Source: a virus. From it: 64,000 nt of DNA. The notes below the pieces were generated by a model, which worked only from the letters and a program-made list of their open reading frames with translations, was not told the origin of the DNA and did no database searches. The stretch spans positions 124,001 to 188,000 of the IMG/VR virus record IMGVR_UViG_3300046665_000548. One strand, 5' to 3'. Of the stretch, positions 7,740 through 14,318 are shown piece by piece. Every line of letters begins with the position of its first letter. Positions within the stretch are counted from its first letter, which is position 1. Both the position numbers and the translations under genes were made by a program.

Positions 7740-7940
7740 ATGATCTGCACCGTTGTCGAAGCTCGCTCCCTGAATAATAACGCAAAGATTCTAAAAAATA
7801 ACATTTCCCCTCACGAAATCGCCTGCCTTTACCACCTGACAGAGGGCGACCTACAACGAATGAAGGCAGAACTAATTCGGGTGGGGATTTATTACGTTAC
7901 GACGAATACCGTCATCACTCTACGACATGCCGTACATTAA
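7740..7940 (+). CDS. hypothetical protein (66 aa)
   Basis: Short ATG frame preceded by AGGGGC. The middle contains a possible helix-turn-helix (ISPHEIACLYHLTEGDLQRMKAEL, residues about 22-45) in which HLTEGDLQRM could be the recognition segment. It sits behind the triple repeat at 7637-7706, so an autoregulating DNA-binding protein is conceivable but unproven. Confidence 0.45.
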   Translation: MICTVVEARSLNNNAKILKNNISPHEIACLYHLTEGDLQRMKAELIRVGIYYVTTNTVITLRHAVH

Positions 7941-7954
7941 TATCAAGGTATCCT

Positions 7955-7999
7955 CTTGATCAGGGGTGTAACCACTCCAGATCAGGGTATCTGATCAAG
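7955..7999. repeat. inverted repeat CTTGATCAG / CTGATCAAG
   Basis: Perfect 9-bp arms at 7955-7963 and 7991-7999 with a 27-nt spacer that holds another AGATCAGGG half. It sits between two convergent genes, so it may be a bidirectional terminator or an operator. Confidence 0.45.
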
Positions 8000-8411
8000 T
8001 ATCTCCACGGACGCAATTGAAGCCTAGCGGGGCGAGTGACTGCTCGATACGGTCAGCCAGGAAACGAATTTGATTGTGACCGAGGTGATGTTCGGCTGAT
8101 CGGTTGTACTCTTCGAGAGCTTCCTCGATCTGATGCCAATGAATATCATCTCCTTCGTCACACTGTGCCATCAGGCGCTTGACGATCTTACGGCAAATCT
8201 CGTCGTCCGACATCGGCAGACCATCTTCGATTTCATCGATAGTCACGATACGACTATCCAAACTCTTCGCAACGTCAATATACGACCAATCGACGGTAGC
8301 ATTGCTCAGATGAGGATGGATACCCTTGACCTCTAATGCCTCTTGAATGACTTTAGCCAACGTAGTTTTACCGGACCCCTTCGGGCCGCAAATCTTAATC
8401 GTAATGCTCAT
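7995..8411 (-). CDS. P-loop NTPase / small kinase-like protein (138 aa)
   Basis: Walker A GPKGSGKTT at residues 8-16 closely follows the first strand. The acidic strand IVTIDEIED (about residues 55-63) is a plausible Walker B. Length and layout resemble compact nucleotide kinases or phage P-loop ATPases, but a substrate lid cannot be identified. The ATG at 8411 is preferred to a TTG one codon earlier. Confidence 0.7.
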   Translation of the reverse strand: MSITIKICGPKGSGKTTLAKVIQEALEVKGIHPHLSNATVDWSYIDVAKSLDSRIVTIDEIEDGLPMSDDEICRKIVKRLMAQCDEGDDIHWHQIEEALEEYNRSAEHHLGHNQIRFLADRIEQSLAPLGFNCVRGDT

Positions 8412-8438
8412 CAATACTCACAAATGAAAAAGTAGAAA

Positions 8439-8897
8439 TTATTTAACGACTACTGCCTTCAACGCGGATGCTGCACCGTAGAGCGAGAATTCAATCATCT
8501 CACCACCGTCGTTGGAGGTCATAAACGTAATAAACATACGCCTACTCGTTGCCAGCTTCTCTCTAAGATCGGCATCTATGTGGAGAGAACCTTCACACGA
8601 AGTCTGATCGCAGCTATCGTAGAAGCCTAGACCGTACTGCTTGCCGTCGAAACCGAAAGCAAACCTATCCGTGGCGCGCGGCGTCTTAACCTGGAGTTCA
8701 ACCCTGCGATGCTCATCCGACGAAATGACCAGCTTAGTCCACACGCTGTCATTATTCGCGGGTTTTGCCGTTAGGGTTGCTATACAATCGTCGTTTAGGC
8801 AATCAATAGACCACTGACCTGCGCTCTCTTCTGCAACAGACGCCACCGGGGTCGCCATGAGAAGCACCGCAAGACTTTTGAGGATCATCGATTTCAT
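8439..8897 (-). CDS. IalB-family (invasion-associated locus B) periplasmic protein
   Basis: 152 aa from an internal ATG at 8897, which gives a clean signal peptide: basic MKSM, hydrophobic core ILKSLAVLLMATPVA, cut near AEE. The mature part has paired Cys (CLNDDC and CDQTSC) and the closing pattern F-S-L-x-G-A-x-x-ALKAV characteristic of the alphaproteobacterial IalB family. These are envelope proteins of Bartonella and rhizobia. Probably host-derived and exported in the infected cell; role unknown. Confidence 0.7.
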   Translation of the reverse strand: MKSMILKSLAVLLMATPVASVAEESAGQWSIDCLNDDCIATLTAKPANNDSVWTKLVISSDEHRRVELQVKTPRATDRFAFGFDGKQYGLGFYDSCDQTSCEGSLHIDADLREKLATSRRMFITFMTSNDGGEMIEFSLYGAASALKAVVVK

Positions 8898-8942
8898 CTG
8901 TAGACCATAACTCGTTCGAACCGGTGCACGCAATATAAGCAA

Positions 8943-9092
8943 TCAAGCTCGATTGATAGGCGCAGGCGGTCCCGGTCGCTCTAACGTGCCGCCGAAAGCC
9001 TTCCAGCGGCTCAGATCATTCACTCGAAGCCTCCGGCGCGGCGGTGGTGCTAGGAGAAGCGCAAACACCGCAAGACCAACAAGCCAAATCAT
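8943..9092 (-). CDS. small signal-anchored protein (49 aa)
   Basis: ATG overlaps the stop of the 9089 gene (ATGA). N-terminal hydrophobic helix (residues 2-15) followed by a Pro/Arg-rich tail. Could be a membrane-anchored micropeptide. It lies in a minus-strand set of envelope-type genes. Confidence 0.5.
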   Translation of the reverse strand: MIWLVGLAVFALLLAPPPRRRLRVNDLSRWKAFGGTLERPGPPAPINRA

Positions 9093-9349
9093 ACCGTTAC
9101 TCCCGGAATATGTGCGACCCAGCCGTGGTTCTCTTCCAACTGCTCAATCCGACGTTCCTCGGCCTGCGCGGCGAGTGGACTCATTGCCATCGAATTCTCA
9201 ATCATCTGCCGCATAAACTCGGCAGGCTTGAGCTTCAATTCAGCAGCACGCCTCTTGACGTAATCTTGATGCTCGCGGCTAACCGCAAAGTTCATCGTGC
9301 ATACGAGAGAAGTTCTTGGGCTTCGCTTCCCCAGGTTGATCTTATACAT
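9089..9349 (-). CDS. ribbon-helix-helix-like small protein (86 aa)
   Basis: After a basic N-terminus, NFAVSREHQDYVKRRAAEL followed by KPAEFMRQMIENSM reads as strand-helix-helix, as in Arc/MetJ-type regulators (residues about 20-53). The tail is acidic and helical. The start overlaps the stop of the 9342 gene by 8 nt. A DNA-binding role is inferred from pattern only. Confidence 0.5.
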   Translation of the reverse strand: MYKINLGKRSPRTSLVCTMNFAVSREHQDYVKRRAAELKLKPAEFMRQMIENSMAMSPLAAQAEERRIEQLEENHGWVAHIPGVTV

Positions 9350-9788
9350 TCACGCTCTCAAGAACAGTCGGGATATTAGCTGTGGACATTTCGCGAATTC
9401 TCTTTCGCTCGGCGGCTCTGTTTCGTGCTTGATACTCGGGCCACACCAGAATGAACAGTGATAGCAATATGCCCGCAGCGATAGCGATCCATGCAGCCGC
9501 AGTGGCCATCTGAGTATGAACCCCATCAGCTAAGACCTTATCTAGAAGCCAATCAATCCCTATCCACGCCACGGCATCAAACGCGAGCGCGTAGAGGAAC
9601 AACTTCCAATACGATGTTGGAATGAAGGTCTCGGGCTTGTCCAGCCGCATGAAGCCCCACTGGGCAAGACCAGATTCTATCTTTGCCTCAGGTCCATTCC
9701 ATCGGCCAAGAATGTTATCGGTTCTCACGATGGTTTCCACCGTGTCGCCCACACCATTTCCGAACAGCATTCGATACTCTGTCATCAT
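9342..9788 (-). CDS. two-TM membrane protein (148 aa)
   Basis: ATG at 9788 chosen because GGGGAT precedes it; a longer upstream frame is not supported by a ribosome site. Soluble N-terminal 60 residues, membrane helices at about residues 62-80 and 96-116, and a basic helical C-terminus. First gene of a minus-strand set running to 8439. Confidence 0.55.
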   Translation of the reverse strand: MMTEYRMLFGNGVGDTVETIVRTDNILGRWNGPEAKIESGLAQWGFMRLDKPETFIPTSYWKLFLYALAFDAVAWIGIDWLLDKVLADGVHTQMATAAAWIAIAAGILLSLFILVWPEYQARNRAAERKRIREMSTANIPTVLESVNV

Positions 9789-10077
9789 ATCCCCAACAAC
9801 CAAAGAACGAATTTTCCCCTCTCTATCACCCAAAACGACCTCTAACAAGAGAAACCAAATAACTTTAGAAATCTTTGACAAAATACCAAAGCATGCTACG
9901 CATACCGTGCTCGACGCGGCTCCCAACTGCACTCACTGAACCGTTACGCTTACCTGCTGTGGACGGATACTTGGAATCCCCCTCCAAGGACCAGTGGCGC
10001 GAAGAACAGGGTAGGGGACGGGGCTGCGTGGTGTAGGCTGAAGGCCCCCTTAGCCGCGTCGGGCACAAGGAGATCGC
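9789..10077. other. 288-nt intergenic region between divergent genes
   Basis: Holds a plausible plus-strand promoter, TTGACA at 9886-9891 followed after 16 nt by TACGCA, and a small hairpin (CTTGGA/TCCAAG near 9970-9988) in what would be a long leader of the gene at 10078. No ORF or RNA gene is convincing. Confidence 0.35.
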
Positions 10078-10464
10078 ATGAGAACCGAACCGATAGCTGA
10101 AATTTTGAAAAAAGCTTTCGATGAAGAAAGCCCTATTTCAGTTGCCCTGGTTGAAGCCGCTGGCAGAACCAAAGACGATCTGGACAATTTCCTGAACCAG
10201 ATCGCGATCATGATGTGCATCGATGTGGATGGGTATTGCGTCATCTCTCAGAACGATCTCATGAATTTGCGCATTGCGGCCGGACACTACGCAGACCTTA
10301 GCGAAGCCGCTATCCATCAAGTCAGAGAAATCTGTGTCGCTATGGATGCCAACGCGGCCTTCATAGATGACGCCGTGGTCCAGGCAATCCAGATCGCGTA
10401 CAAACGGGGGCAAGCTGGCGAACCATTGCAGCCGCCGCGCCCTACCGAGGAAGCAGCAGGATAA
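10078..10464 (+). CDS. hypothetical protein (128 aa)
   Basis: AAGGAG precedes the ATG. The protein is almost entirely alpha-helical in composition, with an Ala/Asp-rich centre and a Pro-rich end. The stop shares a base with the next ATG. No family recognised. Confidence 0.65.
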   Translation: MRTEPIAEILKKAFDEESPISVALVEAAGRTKDDLDNFLNQIAIMMCIDVDGYCVISQNDLMNLRIAAGHYADLSEAAIHQVREICVAMDANAAFIDDAVVQAIQIAYKRGQAGEPLQPPRPTEEAAG

Positions 10465-10826
10465 TGCAAGGATACCTCTATCTGTCGCAAGAGCGCATAG
10501 AGATGCTTCTAAAGCTCAACATCCCCGATCCGGAGTTGGTCAAAACCTTAGAACATCATCTAGCACGCTATACCGAACAGGATTGGATAACGCTGCGGGT
10601 GAGATTCGGTCTAAGAAGCCGAGATGCAGCAAGTTCAATGTTTCGTTGGTGCAATGAGCATTTTGGAGACAGAAATATGATCGACCGTCGCTGGTATGTC
10701 GCGACAGATCATAAGACTAAGCTCTATCGCCACATCCGAGTTGCTTTCCGCTATCCAGCCGATCAGATGCATTTCAAGATTTACTGGCACGACAATCTGT
10801 GGGAACCGAAGGTGAAAGAAGCATGA
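10464..10826 (+). CDS. hypothetical protein (120 aa)
   Basis: Coupled to its neighbour (TAATG). N-terminal helices (residues 1-60), then a C-terminal strand-rich part with many aromatic and basic residues (HIRVAFRYPADQMHFKIYW). No domain recognised. Confidence 0.6.
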   Translation: MQGYLYLSQERIEMLLKLNIPDPELVKTLEHHLARYTEQDWITLRVRFGLRSRDAASSMFRWCNEHFGDRNMIDRRWYVATDHKTKLYRHIRVAFRYPADQMHFKIYWHDNLWEPKVKEA

Positions 10827-10900
10827 CCGCCTTAGTCACTATATCCACGATTATGTTCGCTATTTTGTGGTTCAACCGTAAAACTTGGTGGCCGATTTGA
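10823..10900 (+). CDS. 25-aa membrane micropeptide
   Basis: ATGA overlap with the preceding stop. A single hydrophobic helix (residues 2-17) is followed by a short basic/Trp tail. The size and coupling resemble other phage membrane micropeptides. Confidence 0.4.
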   Translation: MTALVTISTIMFAILWFNRKTWWPI

Positions 10901-11121
10901 CGTTCACTGAGAAAGACCTCTCAATGCTACGCCTTCTGAAGCAGAACGCTCGGCGGCTAGACGGCGACGGACGATATATGGATCGTTTCTCAGAGGCTAC
11001 TGTCGGAAAGAAGCTTTTCCGAAAGATGCCCAGAGAATGGATGGTGCAAACTGGCATATTCCTGATGAGCGGGCGGGCCTGCTACCGGCTCACACCGGCC
11101 GGACTGAAAGCCATCGCATGA
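10888..11121 (+). CDS. winged-helix-like small protein (77 aa)
   Basis: GTG start, or TTG at 10885. The C-terminal YRLTPAGLKAIA is the wing-plus-helix ending common in MarR/PadR-type winged-helix proteins, and residues 5-40 are helical. A possible regulator, small even for that fold. The stop overlaps the next ATG. Confidence 0.5.
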   Translation: MADLTFTEKDLSMLRLLKQNARRLDGDGRYMDRFSEATVGKKLFRKMPREWMVQTGIFLMSGRACYRLTPAGLKAIA

Positions 11122-11279
11122 CCATCCTCCCCCTAGACCCCGACAACCGCATGGCCCGTATGGGCTTCGGAAAGAATAAGGGCAACTGGTTCTTCCGAAT
11201 CGATCTGTGGTTTTTCGGATTTCGCTTCGGCGGTGCCAAATCTACAATGGAGATATCCAAATGTCTAAAGACGAAGTGA
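11118..11279 (+). CDS. hypothetical protein (53 aa)
   Basis: ATGA overlap. The aromatic-rich middle (NWFFRIDLWFFGFRFGG) resembles a beta-hairpin found in several small phage proteins. No function assigned. Confidence 0.45.
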   Translation: MTILPLDPDNRMARMGFGKNKGNWFFRIDLWFFGFRFGGAKSTMEISKCLKTK

Positions 11280-11422
11280 TCGCCATTCTTAATCGTCTCC
11301 ATGAAGCCGCGTTGGATGAAATGAGCAACCTGATGGTCATCGAAACCATACCAGGACAAAGCGATGCGGCCAGCAACATCAGTATAAAAATACAGGAAGA
11401 GATCGACAAACTTAACGCTTGA
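11261..11422 (+). CDS. helical small protein (53 aa)
   Basis: Good ribosome site GGAGAT 6 nt before the ATG. Fully helical, acidic, coiled-coil-like. Ends just before a strong terminator, so it is the last gene of the 10078-11422 operon. Confidence 0.55.
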   Translation: MSKDEVIAILNRLHEAALDEMSNLMVIETIPGQSDAASNISIKIQEEIDKLNA

Positions 11423-11425
11423 CGA

Positions 11426-11456
11426 AAGCCCCGGTGTAAAAGCCGGGGCTTCTTTC
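11426..11456 (+). terminator. Rho-independent terminator
   Basis: AAGCCCCGG (11426-11434) pairs perfectly with CCGGGGCTT (11443-11451) and is followed by CTTTC. Closes the small-gene operon upstream of the late radical-SAM gene. Confidence 0.8.
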
Positions 11457-11472
11457 GTGTTGAGGCGGCACA

Positions 11473-11478
11473 TAAATA
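11473..11478 (+). promoter_or_regulatory. late promoter core (TAAATA), leaderless radical-SAM gene
   Basis: TAAATA with 4 nt to the ATG at 11483. Confidence 0.6.
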
Positions 11479-11482
11479 TTTA

Positions 11483-12637
11483 ATGACCCCAACATTCTGT
11501 GCTGCGGCTTGGTCGAACGCCGTTCTCAAAACAAACGGCCGAAGCTCTATCTGCTGCGCAAATTCGGAATCATACGAGGTGCCGCACCTCACCGAATCGC
11601 TTCAACATCCCGTTCGTCTCGCTGCACGCGAAACTATGTTGCTGGGTCAGCCCGCGCGCGGATGCGAATCCTGCTATATGACTGAGGCAAACGGATCAAA
11701 AAGCCTCAGACACGAATACAACAATATGTTCGAGAACTCGCTCGACCGCAAAAGGCTGAACGAGCCCGCATACAGCCCAATCATGTATTACGATCTCTCA
11801 CTGTCGAATACATGCAATCAGAAATGCAGAATGTGCGGCCCCGATTCCTCTACGCACTGGATAAAAGATTACGCCGCTCTCCAAAAAGAGGGAATAGCTC
11901 CGGCTCAGGAAAACCAAGCGCATAGTCAAATCAATTCAATCGATTCAATCATCGATTCGATGAAAAGAAGCCTTGTGATCAGGCTCTCACTGAAAGGGGG
12001 CGAACCCCTATACATGCGCGAGGTAAAAATTCTGCTGCGAAAGATGGTAGAAAATAATCTCCATAGACGAACAACCTTCCTCCAGATCATCACGAACGGA
12101 TCAGTAGCCGATCAAGAAACGCTCGATCTTCTTCGACATTTTCAAATCTGCTATATCACTCTAAGCATCGACGCGTGTGGTCCCCTCTACAATTACATTC
12201 GGGGATTTAACAAGCCGTTCGAAGAAGTCGAAGAATCATTCCGGAAGATCATCGAAGTGCTACCGAGACACGTCACGCCGCGCATCAACACGACTGTCCA
12301 AGCCCTCAACGTCCTGCATCTGAACGATCTCGAAATATGGATCAGAAAATTCTTCAACGGGCCAGTCGATCAATACCTGTCGTTGCTGATATACCCAAAT
12401 TTCCTCAACATCTCTAACCTTCCCCTCATCGTCAAAGAAACAGCCATCGCCCGGCTCCAGCCACTTGGAGCCAGAGCCAATCACATCATCGCTCGTCTGA
12501 ACGAAGAAGAAAATCCGGAACACTTTCGCCAGTTCTTCCCTTATACGAGGGCGCTCGATGCACGCCGCGACGAAAATCTTGAAAACGTAGCACCAGAACT
12601 TGCCGAAATGCTCAGTTACAAAAAAACTGAAAAATAG
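11483..12637 (+). CDS. twitch-type radical SAM protein
   Basis: 384 aa. C-N-Q-K-C-R-M-C near residues 113-120 is the CxxxCxxC site for the [4Fe-4S] cluster that cleaves S-adenosylmethionine. An LKGGEPL segment (about residue 172) matches the GGEP SAM-binding motif, and TLSIDACG follows on a later strand. N-terminal Cys pairs (ICCAN and CESCY) are typical of the 'twitch' families in T4-like and marine phages, whose substrates are unknown. Expressed from a leaderless late promoter, so made late and perhaps acting on virion or envelope targets (inference). Confidence 0.85.
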   Translation: MTPTFCAAAWSNAVLKTNGRSSICCANSESYEVPHLTESLQHPVRLAARETMLLGQPARGCESCYMTEANGSKSLRHEYNNMFENSLDRKRLNEPAYSPIMYYDLSLSNTCNQKCRMCGPDSSTHWIKDYAALQKEGIAPAQENQAHSQINSIDSIIDSMKRSLVIRLSLKGGEPLYMREVKILLRKMVENNLHRRTTFLQIITNGSVADQETLDLLRHFQICYITLSIDACGPLYNYIRGFNKPFEEVEESFRKIIEVLPRHVTPRINTTVQALNVLHLNDLEIWIRKFFNGPVDQYLSLLIYPNFLNISNLPLIVKETAIARLQPLGARANHIIARLNEEENPEHFRQFFPYTRALDARRDENLENVAPELAEMLSYKKTEK

Positions 12638-12639
12638 TG

Positions 12640-12671
12640 TTGACTTTCGAAACATGGTCTGTGTATAAATA
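12640..12671 (+). promoter_or_regulatory. promoter of tRNA cluster 1 (sigma70-like, with overlapping late core)
   Basis: TTGACT at 12640-12645 and TATAAA at 12664-12669 (18-nt spacer). The same -10 region is TATAAATA, the perfect T4 late consensus, so the site could serve both early and late. The predicted start falls at or next to the leader ATG at 12675. Confidence 0.7.
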
Positions 12672-12674
12672 GAA

Positions 12675-12782
12675 ATGTTCGCGGATGGTCCGCGTCAAAA
12701 GGATTCGATACGTAAGATGTCCAGCTTGTTTAACAAACGCTTTTGGCGGCGCGTGCGCGCTGTCTCGGAGGTCGCAAGCTGA
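12675..12782 (+). CDS. leader peptide of tRNA cluster 1 (35 aa), attenuator control ORF
   Basis: ATG-started, 35 codons, ending TGA at 12780-12782. Codons 18-28 are TTG TTT AAC AAA CGC TTT TGG CGG CGC GTG CGC. Apart from Asn, every codon in this block belongs to an amino acid whose tRNA lies downstream: Leu-CAA, Phe-GAA, a UUU tRNA, Arg-ACG, Trp-CCA, Arg-UCG and Val-UAC. CTCGGAGG (12764-12771) just after the block is complementary to the 5' arm of the terminator at 12817. This is the layout of amino-acid-operon attenuators. No known peptide function is expected. Confidence 0.75.
   Translation: MFADGPRQKDSIRKMSSLFNKRFWRRVRAVSEVAS
12764..12771 (+). promoter_or_regulatory. antiterminator segment of attenuator 1
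   Basis: CTCGGAGG here is the exact reverse complement of CCTCCGAG at 12818-12825, the 5' arm of terminator 1. A ribosome held on codons 18-26 would leave it free to pair; a ribosome at the leader stop would cover it. Confidence 0.65.
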
Positions 12783-12816
12783 TCTGACGCTTTCACGTGT
12801 CATCAGGTTACCGAAG

Positions 12817-12850
12817 CCCTCCGAGGAAAATGATTTCCGGAGGGTTTTTT
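12817..12850 (+). terminator. attenuator terminator 1 before tRNA cluster 1
   Basis: CCCTCCG (12817-12823) pairs with CGGAGGG (12838-12844); alternatively the stem extends through GGAAA/TTTCC. Six T residues follow (12845-12850). Confidence 0.85.
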
Positions 12851-12867
12851 CTTGTCTGCTTTGCAGA

Positions 12868-12904
12868 GCCCTCCCTGGAAAATCCTCGGAGGGCTTTTGT
12901 TGTT
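12868..12904 (+). terminator. attenuator terminator 2 before tRNA cluster 1
   Basis: GCCCTCC (12868-12874) pairs with GGAGGGC (12888-12894), followed by TTTTGTTGTTTT. Its arms repeat those of terminator 1, so the leader antiterminator could also interfere with it. Confidence 0.75.
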
Positions 12905-12939
12905 TTAGATAGGAGAAATACACGGGCGAATGCCCACAT

Positions 12940-13015
12940 GCTTCTGTAGCTCAGTTGGTAGAGCACTCGACTGAAAATCGGGGTGTCGGCGGTTCGAGCC
13001 CGCCTGGAAGCACCA
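12940..13015 (+). tRNA. tRNA-Phe (GAA)
   Basis: 76 nt with encoded CCA. Anticodon loop CTGAAAA on a 5-bp stem, T arm GGCGG-TTCGAGC-CCGCC. First tRNA after the double terminator. Confidence 0.95.
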
Positions 13016-13031
13016 ATTCAATGCTGGTCAC

Positions 13032-13115
13032 GCGGGCGTGGCGGAATGGTTTAGACGCGCTGGCTTCAAACCCCAGTTCTTCGGAGTGGGGGTTCAAGTC
13101 CCTCCGCCCGCACCA
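13032..13115 (+). tRNA. tRNA-Leu (CAA)
   Basis: 84 nt, long variable arm, acceptor GCGGGCG/CGCCCGC, CCA encoded. Loop TTCAAAC gives anticodon CAA, reading UUG. UUG is the first control codon of the leader ORF. Confidence 0.93.
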
Positions 13116-13130
13116 GCATATACCAAGTTT

Positions 13131-13206
13131 AAGGGTGTAGCTCAATTGGTAGAGCGTCGGTCTCCAAAACCGAAGGTTGCAGGTTCGATGCCTGTCGCCC
13201 TTGCCA
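13131..13206 (+). tRNA. tRNA-Trp (CCA)
   Basis: 76 nt. Stem TCGGT/ACCGA around CTCCAAA gives anticodon CCA. G73 and CCA are encoded. Confidence 0.95.
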
Positions 13207-13207
13207 C

Positions 13208-13284
13208 GGTCTTATAGCTCAACTGGATAGAGCACCTGACTACGAATCAGGAGGTTTCAGGTTCGAGTCCTGATAAGACCGCCA
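13208..13284 (+). tRNA. tRNA-Arg (ACG)
   Basis: 77 nt. Loop CTACGAA on CCTGA/TCAGG, acceptor GGTCTTA/TAAGACC. A34, if converted to inosine, would read CGU, CGC and CGA; CGC occurs three times in the leader control block. Confidence 0.95.
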
Positions 13285-13330
13285 CCTTATAGTCCACTTG
13301 GGCGCATCCACGGGGTGCTCTAGGCCGACT

Positions 13331-13405
13331 GGTCCGTTAGCGCAGCGGTAGCGCATTCGCCTTCGAAGCGACTGGTCGGCGGTTCGAATCCGTCACGGAC
13401 CTCCA
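13331..13405 (+). tRNA. tRNA-Arg (TCG)
   Basis: 75 nt, acceptor GGTCCGT/ACGGACC, CCA encoded. Loop CTTCGAA gives UCG, reading CGA/CGG. The anticodon stem has one mismatch at its outer pair. Confidence 0.9.
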
Positions 13406-13448
13406 AATACGTGAAGGCTACGATAGTGCCAGCGAGACGATTTTTGAT

Positions 13449-13524
13449 GGGCGTATAACTCAGTTGGTAGAGTAGCTGACTCTTAATCAGTTTGTCGCAG
13501 GTTCGAACCCTGCTGCGCCCACCA
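13449..13524 (+). tRNA. tRNA-Lys (CTT)
   Basis: 76 nt. Loop CTCTTAA on GCTGA/TCAGT gives CUU, reading AAG. Acceptor GGGCGTA/TGCGCCC, CCA encoded. Confidence 0.93.
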
Positions 13525-13535
13525 AAAATCGTTTT

Positions 13536-13622
13536 GAGCCGGTGTCCCGAGTGGCGAAGGGGGCGGACTTTTAATCCGTTGTTGAGAGACCATCGTGGGT
13601 TCGAGTCCCACCCGGCTCCCCA
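13536..13622 (+). tRNA. class-II-shaped tRNA with anticodon TTT
   Basis: 87 nt with acceptor GAGCCGG/CCGGCTC, a Ser/Tyr-like D arm (TCCC..GAGTGGCGAA..GGGG) and a long variable region. The anticodon loop is CTTTTAA, giving UUU (Lys, AAA). Discriminator C73 is unusual. Lys tRNAs are normally class I, so its amino-acid identity is uncertain. Confidence 0.75.
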
Positions 13623-13643
13623 TCTATCTCAGTTTCGCGAAGC

Positions 13644-13649
13644 TAAATA
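13644..13649 (+). promoter_or_regulatory. late promoter core (TAAATA) upstream of HNH gene
   Basis: TAAATA 24 nt before the ATG at 13674. The intervening leader contains TTTAGCTCAGTAGG, which looks like a tRNA D-arm remnant. Confidence 0.5.
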
Positions 13650-13673
13650 CTAGTTTAGCTCAGTAGGACTGAA

Positions 13674-14213
13674 ATGTTTTCTTGTGATGTTTGCTCTAAA
13701 GATTTTGCCACTTATCGCGGCTTAAACGGACACAAAAGACTCCATGGAGAATCCAGGGGGACGTATGTTGAAGGCTCTAGAGTTGGCGTTGGAGGGAAGA
13801 AACCGTTTAGACAAAACAAACCGTGCCAACGGTGCGGTCAAGAGTCTTTGAACAGCAAATACTGTTCGAATAAGTGTCAGAACGCTTATGAAAAAAGCTC
13901 TTTGATTGAGGACTGGCTGAACGGAAAAGACTCAGGTCTAGCTGCGGGCAACCGTCTGAAGAAATCAATACGTGATCATCTTCTTGCAGAAGCAGAATAC
14001 AAGTGCTCTTCATGCGGTTGGGACAAGATCAATCCAAAGAGCGGAAAGACTCCGTTAGAGATAGATCACATCGACGGAAATTCGGACAATTGCGTGAAAG
14101 ATAACCTAAGGGTCTTGTGCCCTAACTGTCATTCTCTGACGCCCACATATCGGGCGTTAAATTACGGTCGCGCAAATAAAGGTAGACTAAGATACTCTCG
14201 CCTGTGTAAATAG
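13674..14213 (+). CDS. HNH homing-type endonuclease with zinc-finger N-terminus
   Basis: 179 aa. C2H2 finger C-x2-C...H-x4-H at residues 4-24; a second zinc unit (CQRCG...YCSNKCQ, about residues 55-75); then an HNH nuclease core with CSSCG, the catalytic LEIDHIDGNSDN, and CPNCHSLT (about residues 115-165). Family knowledge: free-standing HNH nucleases in phages spread by homing. Its place between tRNA genes fits insertion into the array. It separates tRNA-Val from the rest of cluster 1. Confidence 0.85.
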   Translation: MFSCDVCSKDFATYRGLNGHKRLHGESRGTYVEGSRVGVGGKKPFRQNKPCQRCGQESLNSKYCSNKCQNAYEKSSLIEDWLNGKDSGLAAGNRLKKSIRDHLLAEAEYKCSSCGWDKINPKSGKTPLEIDHIDGNSDNCVKDNLRVLCPNCHSLTPTYRALNYGRANKGRLRYSRLCK

Positions 14214-14220
14214 GGGTATT

Positions 14221-14296
14221 GGCCGGTTAGCTCAGCGGTAGTAGCGTTTCCTTTACATGGAAAATGTCGGGAGTTCGATCCTCTCACCGGCTACCA
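14221..14296 (+). tRNA. tRNA-Val (TAC)
   Basis: 76 nt. Loop TTTACAT on TTTCC/GGAAA gives UAC, reading GUA/GUG. The first acceptor pair is G-U. CCA encoded. Last tRNA of cluster 1; GUG occurs in the leader control block. Confidence 0.9.
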
Positions 14297-14318
14297 CAAT
14301 TTCCCAACGAGAATTCCA

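Noticed and set aside
8953-9216. Plus-strand frame of 87 codons
   Set aside because: Opposite two coupled minus-strand genes; Arg/Ser/Pro-rich shadow composition.
9622-9939. Plus-strand frame opposite the two-TM gene
   Set aside because: No ribosome site and antisense to a membrane-helix coding region, which readily gives open frames.
12951-13145. Minus-strand ORF across tRNA-Phe and tRNA-Leu
   Set aside because: Translation of antisense tRNA gives the well-known GGLEPPTPRFSV-like artefact. The same holds for frames at 14253, 25049 and 25628, and for the plus frame at 12955.
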